The notes under the pieces were generated by a model, which worked only from the letters and a program-made list of their open reading frames with translations, was not told the DNA's origin and did no database searches. This document shows positions 56,611 through 64,000 of a stretch of DNA of 64,000 bases, one piece after another. The stretch comes from Liopterus haemorrhoidalis (Eukaryota > Arthropoda > Insecta > Coleoptera > Dytiscidae), in assembly GCA_963971575.1 (NCBI GenBank), contig OZ020618.1, forward strand, positions 52,032,509 to 52,096,508, given 5' to 3'. The translations under genes and the position numbers were made by a program. Position 1 is the stretch's first letter, and each line of letters begins with the position of its first letter.

Positions 56611-58149
56611 GATTGATTAAGGTAAGTATTAATAGAGAGCTCTCATTAAGTATCCTGAATTAAAACAGTGGTAGCTGCGACCAGGTTGTATGATGGAAGG
56701 AAGATCTGTTTGAAAATAATGAACACATATTGCTTGCATATATTTTATTTGTCAAAACCAACAACATTCTGAAATGACGCACAGGAATATGAAGAACATT
56801 GAAAATCTTAGTAAATAAAGGCGTTCCGGCGGGCGCGGCCACTGGTGGGTCGCACCGCCAACGTCACCATGGTAAGGCAAAACTTGGAATCATATTAGGT
56901 GCTAGATCTGCGCCAACGACAACATTACGGCCCGATTCTAATACACTGTAAGGAGGGAATCTCTCTGAAAGAAGACGATCTCGACATACAGACATCAAAA
57001 CACTCTTTGCATGAGGACTACAAATACCACACTTCTTCCCCAGGTCCATTCTTTTTTCTACTAGTTCAGAAATGAACTCCATATTCGCACTAGTATGGAA
57101 ATGAAATTTCATATATATAATTTTTTAATAAAGTGATTATTGAAATAGTCACCATATTTAATGAGTATCTTTGTTCTTATTAATAATGATTTTCCTAACA
57201 AGTTATGTACAATACTATCTTTACGACCATTCACAAGGCTGAGAAAAATATTGTTATCGTAAAACATCAAATTTGAAAAAAATATTTTGAGAAAAAAGGT
57301 TTTATGCGCCAAAACAATGGGTACTTAAACCGTTTTTTATCGCGAAAATTATAAAATACATTACTGTTAATTTAATTTTTAAATGGTTAAATATTACAAT
57401 TTTAATTTATTTTTTTCAAAAAAAAAAAATATTTTTTTCTCTTATGCTTGCCTAATGGCAAATGCCCTTTTTGCTCCTGGCTTGTAACTTATTGTAACTC
57501 TTGTTTCCCGCATACGTAAACCGAATCATCGAAAACGGTCATTCGTATTTCCCAAATTTAATCGGCCCACCAAAGCGGACTGGATCAATAAAAACCGCGC
57601 CGACGTTCATAATGTGGACGTGCCAACTGTGCCAAGCGGCATGCAAATACAATTTAGGCTGACAAAACTCAAGATTATTAAAGTAAAGGTTGTCTCGTAA
57701 TTTCTGACCAATCAGAGCGTGAGAGGGAATACGTCACACGTATGCGTAGTTCAAACTAGCATACAGAATTAATATAGATGTTGCATGTTTTTAAATATTT
57801 TTATTGACTATATTCATAATAGATATTTATTTCAAGACAGTTCTTCTGAATAAATTATAAATAAAACCCTAAGGAAATTTTATACTGATTTATACAAAAT
57901 TTAAGGTGATGTCTATTTGTAGTATAGTTAATAAATATCAATAAAATTGAATACAAATATAATTTTAGATATATTTAAATAAAAATAGAAAAACAAATTG
58001 CTATAATAATATAGTAATTAATAAAATTGGAGGTTATATCTGTTTTTAAAAACGGCTGGACGTATTTTAACGAAATTTGCTACAATAGAGTAGAACCAGG
58101 ATCAAATATAGGCATGATATCTCAAAATTTTCTTTCTTAGGGGGTGTTT

Positions 58150-58600
58150 CTGGGTTAAATCTGGTACTAAAAAACAAATATTTCATTTATAAACAGAACT
58201 ATCTTAACAGAAATAACTATACAATAAAAATTGGTTATAAGAAAACCAATCTTATTTGTTCTATGCATTTTTTCAATTCGATGAATTAGGGTTGTTACCC
58301 TAAAACTAAAATATTGAAATATTTCACTTATTATTTTATTCACATCAAAAATGAATGTAAGAAAATTTATTTAGAACGAAGAAACATTCCTTTCAAAGAA
58401 AAAATACATTAAAACAAGTAGAAAATCAAAAAAATTAAACGATATTTATATATATATATATAGCCAAAAATCAAACTGCACTTGTATATATCATATACGA
58501 TAAACAAAGACTGACGTTCCGTTAGCATACAGATGATGCGTAGCTTCGCTATTTACCAGTTACAAAACAACCTTTACTTTAATAATCTTGGTTTATTGTT
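58150..58600 (+). repeat. Dispersed repeat, second copy of 27530-28010
   Basis: Shares long stretches with 27530-28010 (for example TTTATAAACAGAACTATCTT, AAAATGAATGTAAGAAAATT) but lacks the GGTAATTACC insert, and has a (TA)n run near 58447. Confidence 0.7.
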
Positions 58601-59619
58601 TCAGTCATTTGTCATCGAACAAACTTGTTTAAAAAACTGAATTGTACTCGCGTATCCTTCATTAAACAATTGTCTGACCGAAATCTTTAATTCTCGTTTC
58701 CCTCCCCATACAAAGTGTTATTAATTTGATATCTGTATATTTTATAATAGACAATTCTTACAACTATTTGAAATTACATAAAAATATTTGTGCTATTTGG
58801 TACAAGCAGATTTTAATAAAATATTATAAAATTGCTCTTATCAAAAAATTGATAAGGCAATTTTTCATATTAGACAGTCAATATTTTATAGATAAAATTT
58901 CGCAGTTGTTTTTATTAAGCAGTTTATGAGTTTTTTTAATGATAATTACGTCCAACATTTCATTATCAGTAACACTGTCTTCATATTTATGCGCACACAT
59001 AAATTAGCAGTACTTTTTTTTCTGCTTGTCCAACAGCCTTGTGCTAAATATCAAATATTTTCTAGGAGGTAATATTAAATTGGTCTTAATGGTAAGTGAG
59101 TCTGACCGTGTTATTATGGAAAAATTATAATAAAAAATAAATATTAAATAATAATAATAAATAAATGAAAAAGTGTAATAATATTAAGGGTTAAATCCAT
59201 TGATTAAACAATCATAGTTTCCCAACGCCTAGGTGGTACATAGGGTTACTATCTGTTCGGGTTTGACCCGTAGACCCCGGGGTTTGTGTCCATGTTTGAT
59301 CATTATTTCTCCAGTTCGAGCGAAATATAACGTTTAATTTATATTTATACAATATTAGGTATGTTTGATTTGAACCTCCGCGTTATACTGCTAAACGCTA
59401 GCAGTAAAACGCTGCAGTTAGCAGTTTACTGCTAAAAACTGGTAACATACAGCGAGTTTAATTTTCTGTTCGATTTGTTTATGCGTAAAGAATAAGAAGT
59501 ACGTCTGACGTAAATGTTAAATGTTAGACAGATATCAGATAACTTTCTAGGTTAAGAATATTTTTACGATTTGATTCAGCGATTTGTGTGTCGAAAGAGT
59601 GAAAAATATTAGATATATT

Positions 59620-59956
59620 TAATGGATTTTGAAATATTTCAGATCCAGAATCATCTGATTCAGATTTAGATTTTTCGAGTTCGGATGATGAAGTTATGAA
59701 CTGTGTTTGCCAGGTTTACAAAATGCCCCAGGATAGAAAAACTGAAAAATTTTGTAGAAACTATTGTCCTTGGATATTCAGAAAAAGAATTTGTAAGACA
59801 TTAGCCATCGAAGAATATAGCATAAATATATATAAAAAAAAATATATGCTAACCATATTCCTGTCAATTAAAGTCAAAAACAAAGTAGAAGTTGTACCAA
59901 CCATTTATTCTTTATCTATGGTACCAACTCAAAAAGTTAAACAAACACAGCCGTAA
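59620..59956 (+). pseudogene. Possible transposon protein remnant, acidic N-terminus
   Basis: After an ATG at 59622 one frame begins MDFEIFQ; with a shift it continues DPESSDSDLDFSSSDDEVMN, an acidic Ser/Asp stretch like the N-termini of several transposase families. The next 86 codons (NCVCQVYKMPQDRKTEKFC...) are open but match nothing I know. Weak. Confidence 0.25.
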
Positions 59957-61200
59957 CAAATAATCCGCAAGAGAAGCAGCTGTAACTTTTTCGCAGTAGC
60001 GTCATAAACCGGCAGTAAATAGCGACAAATCTGATTTGCAGTTACTGCGAAACAAAATGAACAGATTTTTTTAACGCGGCAGTAACAGTAACTGGAAATC
60101 GAACACACCTATTGTTACAGGGCTGACGCGAGGCTTTTTGGCGTCCTTAGGCAAGACAAAATTCGACGCCCCTAGGTAAAACAACTGCTACTTATGTCAA
60201 AAAAAAAATTATGCTCCTACAGGCAAGTCCCTTTTTGCGCCTGACTTGTCTCCTGTTCCTCAAAGTAATTACTGAATTTCCTCCCGCACTCATCAAGTGA
60301 TTTTCTAAATTTCTACTTCTCTAGTGATTTTCTGTGACAAACTTTTTTTTTCGGGTCAAAGCAGTGGCGGATTAAGTTGCTTGGGAGCCCTGGGCGGTAA
60401 AATTAAAATAGGCCCTCTATTATTTTAAATAGAATGGAAATATGTATACACTAGTTGACAATCCTACACATTCTTAGGGTACACAAGATTCTGCTTCCAG
60501 ACTATTAAAATTTTAGTCGATTAGGTCGAATGTGGATTCGTTATACCATAATCGATTTTCAATGAATTTTTTTTATGATTATTTTTTGTAACATATTTAT
60601 AATAGTATTTTATGATTAGTCACTTGTATTTGTTCTGGATGAGTGCTGTAAGGCGGATCTGTGACGGATTATTTTACTGCTATCGGCGAATATTTCGTAA
60701 TAATAATACATAAATCAGGCATGTGCTGCCTACGGATCGCGACCAAAACTATTAGGCCCACGAGTAATTTTACAAATTTCAATGAATCCAAATAAGCGTA
60801 CGAACACGTAGAAAGATTGTTACCGGCACCGATTAGCGACAATAAATATCTTTTTACTTTCAAATGTATCTGGATATGTAAAATCTTCTCCGAACAGTAA
60901 ACAGGTATCTTTGAAACATTACTTATCAGCTTACAAAAAGCTGACAGTATTTTAAAAAAAATATTTTGTTGAATTTTTGGATTAAATTGCAGCGAACTAT
61001 TTATATTTCATAGTTATTAATAAAATATATTTGATTATAGTAGGTATATAAAATTTAATCTGTATAAATAAAAGTACAGGTTTTACCTGTTTATTTTTAT
61101 CTTATCATCCTCATACTTTTCAAAAACTTTTTTTTAAATAACTTGTTTGATGTTCAATTGTTTTTCCAATTTAATACTCTCATTTCTAAAGTAAAATACT

Positions 61201-61446
61201 CAGTGGCGCACACAAGGGGGGTCCAAGGGGTCCGGACCATTAGACTGTTTTTTTTTTTTGCTCTTTACTTGAAAATTAGAAGTGAGGACCTTTTTTTTAC
61301 TCTTCACTTAAAATTTAGAAGAGAGGATCTTTTTTTTTTTGCTCTTCACTTAAAATTTAGAAGAGAGGATTTTAAATATATAATATTTCTTTATAAAAAT
61401 TAAGTATAATTGAACCCCCCAAGCAAAAAATCTGTGTGCGCGCCTG
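61201..61446. mobile_element. hAT MITE (CAGTGGCGCACACAAGG), 246 bp, exact 8-bp duplication
   Basis: Starts CAGTGGCGCACACAAGG and ends TGTGTGCGCGCCTG; flanked by AAAATACT on both sides (61193-61200, 61447-61454). Interior has three copies of CTCTTCACTTAAAATTTAGA with T-runs. Same family as 16725 and 17654. Confidence 0.95.
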
Positions 61447-62306
61447 AAAATACTTCATTTTTCTTAATTTAACTTCCTTCGTATCCTTTATAATTAAGAA
61501 GTTAGCAATGCTTAAACAATTCCCAAAAAATCACCTGAATATGTACGTAGCCCCCTACGATAATTGCAATTCTCAACTAGGGACTATTATTAGAGTTGAT
61601 TAAATAACTGAACGTTAACTTCCATTGCTCACAATTACAGTTGTTTTTGTACAAGAAAAACGCATTTTTTTTTATTGATAAAAATATGGTTATACTCTAT
61701 CGATAACTTTTTACTGTATTATTTGTAAAATAATTCGATAAATATATTAAATGACGTAAGTTTTATATTTGATTTATTACAGAACAGAATTAATTGATTA
61801 AAATAATATTAATGCGAGTTAACAGAATTTACTGGAAATGCACGAGTTCGCCTGTATCTATTTTATCATTGAGTTTATTTTACAAAAGTTTTATTAAAAG
61901 TCAAATATTAAATTTAAAAGAATGAATTATGTATATAATTTTTCTAAACTTTTATTAATTTAAAAAGTATTTTCGTAAATTATAATCAAGAAATTACTGT
62001 TAATGAAGAATATGGTATTTGCAACAAATTCTCGTCACTTGTTCGACTTCAAGAAATAAAAACTCTTTCCCACAGCAAGATTGTCAGAAATGTATGGACA
62101 CCATGCCACGATAAATTTACGTTACTTTGAAGAACAAACGCGTACCTAGTTTTTTAAGGGGGGGGGGGGCTTAGAAGTCAAAATTGTTTTATAGGCGTAG
62201 AGAGGGACCGGGCCCTCTATTTTTGATCGGATAAAAAACGTTCAAAAACCAAAAGACTTCACCTTTAAATTTTTTTAAATTTCAAATTTAAGTAATTACC
62301 TAAAAA

Positions 62307-62866
62307 ATCAGCTGTGGCCACCACAGGACCGATCGCCATCTCAAAGTACTTGAATAAAATACATTCTAGCTGCAGAGTAGAAAAAACTTAGCCTAATATT
62401 TTCTAACAGAGATATTATTTATCATAACCATGGAAACGTTAGATATAAGTATGAAAAAATAGATACTTGGAAAAAAATTTTATCCTTTTTTCCCTTTTAT
62501 CAAAAATGTCTCAAATAAAAGTTGTTAGTTATTGCTTTTATAGCAACTCTTGTTAAATAATTTTTTTCGAAATTTTTTTCTGTTAAATATTCGCAAAAAT
62601 CTTAAAATCGACACGAGTAAACTCCCATTATCTAGTTAATCGATTTTTACCAAAAGTTGATCAACTCGTGCCATTGATGTCAAAAGCTTAAATATGCAGT
62701 TTCATAAAAATCCTTTCAGCTGAATTTGCTCTGCACACGTACACAGACAGACAGACAGACAGACATCATGCTAAAAATAGTCAAAACGTTATGTATGGAC
62801 CCCAATTCGTGTAGACCCATCGAAATCTCGAAATGTCAAAATTGGTATGATCACAATACCTCCCTT
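62307..62866 (+). repeat. (CAGA)n repeat family, copy E, cut by a mariner element
   Basis: Begins CAGCTGTGGCCACCACAGGA and runs through CAGACAGACAGACAGACATC (62746-62767) to ATCACAATACCTCCCTT, after which the family end is missing and the mariner at 62878 follows. Confidence 0.82.
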
Positions 62867-62877
62867 TTAACACTTCA

Positions 62878-63318
62878 CTCAATAAGTCTCCGGTCTGACA
62901 TATATATGGCAACACTGTTGACAGACCCATGATTTCTGGATAGTCCCAACCTTCAAACGATACGTGTGAAAATTTCATGACATTCTGACAATTAGTTTAG
63001 AGGTTACAGTGGTTTAAGTGACTCCAGTTTTGTAATTTTCAAAAGACTGGATAAAAAAGAATTTAGTGTGTTGATTAAACATTGTTTTTTGATGGGACAA
63101 AAATACTGTTGAAGCCAAACAGGGGCTTGATAAGCGTTATAAAGACTCTGCACCAGGCAAATCAACTATTACTGATGGTATGCTGAATTTAAATTAATTA
63201 ATTAATTTTAATTTTAGGAGCGTTAGAATGAATGTATCACTCTTGAAGGAGAATATGATGAATAAAGACGAATTTCTAAAAAAAAAAAATTTCTTAGTTA
63301 GACCTGAGACTTATTGAG
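62878..63318 (+). mobile_element. Internally deleted mariner element, 441 bp
   Basis: Ends CTCAATAAGTCTCCGGTCTG and AGACCTGAGACTTATTGAG are inverted repeats. Inside, after one frameshift, the plus strand reads VLIKHCFLMG, then TVEAKQGLDKRYKDSAPGKS and TIT, the helix-turn-helix start of a mariner transposase. The frame breaks shortly after; the catalytic DDD domain is missing, but 3'-terminal sequence resembling the end of the gene (CACTCTTGAAGGAGAATATG) remains. Non-autonomous. Confidence 0.82.
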
Positions 63319-64000
63319 CGACGTGGTATTTCAATTATGGCGTTTTATTTACTCGCCATAGCCGCTAAAAATACTCGTTATGTCTCTGGTTATTCTACAC
63401 ATTTAAAGTAAAAATATCCAAAAAAGTGAACGGGCGAATTATGGTTTTTGACGTGTCAGGATAAATCACATAAAAATATTAATCCTTTTGACAGTCACGC
63501 TGAGTCTGTTTTTAAAAAAACCTTATCAAGAAATAAATAGTGCTTGTAACCGACCAGCGATGCATACAATTTTTGATATATTTCCAAATAAAACTACTTC
63601 ATACATTATAAAATTTAATTTCAAACTCATTTTGATAAATGTTAAAATTTCCTAGTTTTTCCGCTTCGTTTCACACGGCTTGTTTTGTATTCCGAAAATA
63701 ACGGGATTTTCATTATCGCAGTGTAAATGAAATGGTTGAAGAAAGGAATAATAAAAAGAGGTAAAAACAACACTAAATAAATTAATGATAAAAATAAAGA
63801 GTAATATATTGTAAACACATGATAAAAACAAATATAAAACAAATAAAAACTCTTGAGAGTTACGCCATTGCCATTGGTTACTTAACATAATTCCAGATAA
63901 CACACTGCTTCTAAGAATTATTTAATCCTATTAGCTATATTTGTTCTGGAGATTACATCCTCTTGTTTTCTATTGTAAAATTAGCAGCGATTTATTATTT

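Larger units (their letters stand above)
51764..64000. other. Gene-poor region with transposon remains
   Basis: 12.2 kb with no host gene that I can support. Recognised pieces are listed separately: SINE with nested hAT (52646), nested hAT/MITE (53865-54870), palindrome (55704), (CAGA)n copies (56030, 62307), dispersed repeat (58150), possible transposase pieces (59640), hAT MITE (61201) and mariner (62878). In 51764-52640, 53150-53860, 54875-55700, 56615-58150, 60060-61200 and 61450-62300 I see only AT-rich sequence, unassigned short repeats and single hAT-like ends (CAGTGGCGTATCATTGG near 53395, CAGGGCTGACGCGAGGC near 60119, CAGTGGCGGATTAAG near 60361). Confidence 0.6.

Noticed and set aside
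56864..57112. Minus-strand frame of 82 codons (CGICSPHAKSVL...)
   Set aside because: No family recognised, no splice partner, surrounded by repeats; could be a transposon fragment but cannot be supported.
57690..57740. CCAAT box and CGTCAC next to each other, as in a promoter
   Set aside because: The neighbouring sequence is an inverted piece of the dispersed repeat at 27965-28000, and no gene follows.

Overview
The window is nuclear DNA of an animal, almost certainly an insect. It is AT-rich, has GT-AG introns and AATAAA-type polyadenylation signals, contains many short inverted-repeat transposons, and carries conserved animal genes in insect-like form. The many hAT and Tc1/mariner MITEs, tRNA-derived SINEs, a DUF4817-type ORF and (CAGA)n-bearing repeats suggest a hemipteran or a related group, but I cannot fix the order. 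I could rebuild seven conserved genes exon by exon with consistent phase, plus one small secreted EGF-like gene that I cannot name.

Layout: 1-7636 (+) is the C-terminal 840 residues of CPSF1 (CPSF160), whose earlier exons lie outside the window. 8067-11959 (-) is VRK1 (ballchen/NHK-1 type kinase), convergent with CPSF1. 12630-13270 (+) is B9D2, and 13275-16656 (+) is tectonic, whose start codon lies four bases after the B9D2 stop. 18326-23330 (+) is the EGF-like gene. 30959-45458 (-) is CSDE1/Unr, eight coding exons and 910 residues. 47193-48229 (+) is ataxin-3, divergent from CSDE1. 49856-51763 (+) is an intronless QSOX. 51764-64000 has no gene that I recognise and is mostly transposon remains.

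The most interesting biology is B9D2-tectonic. Both proteins belong to the MKS module of the ciliary transition zone. They appear to share one mRNA, and a sequence matching the RFX X-box consensus lies 96 bases upstream of the B9D2 start. This looks like a two-gene ciliary operon under ciliary (RFX) control. The other genes are housekeeping: mRNA 3'-end processing (CPSF1), chromatin kinase (VRK1), translation control (CSDE1), deubiquitination (ATXN3) and secretory disulfide formation (QSOX).

Introns and spacers are filled with transposons, often nested. Several hAT-type elements are flanked by exact 8-bp target duplications. Tc1/mariner-type MITEs are flanked by TA, and one has its empty site preserved in sister copies. 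Two hAT families with different ends share the same internal ~37-bp repeat. One long-terminal-repeat-less element family, present as ~810-bp copies, has a longer relative carrying part of a transposon protein.
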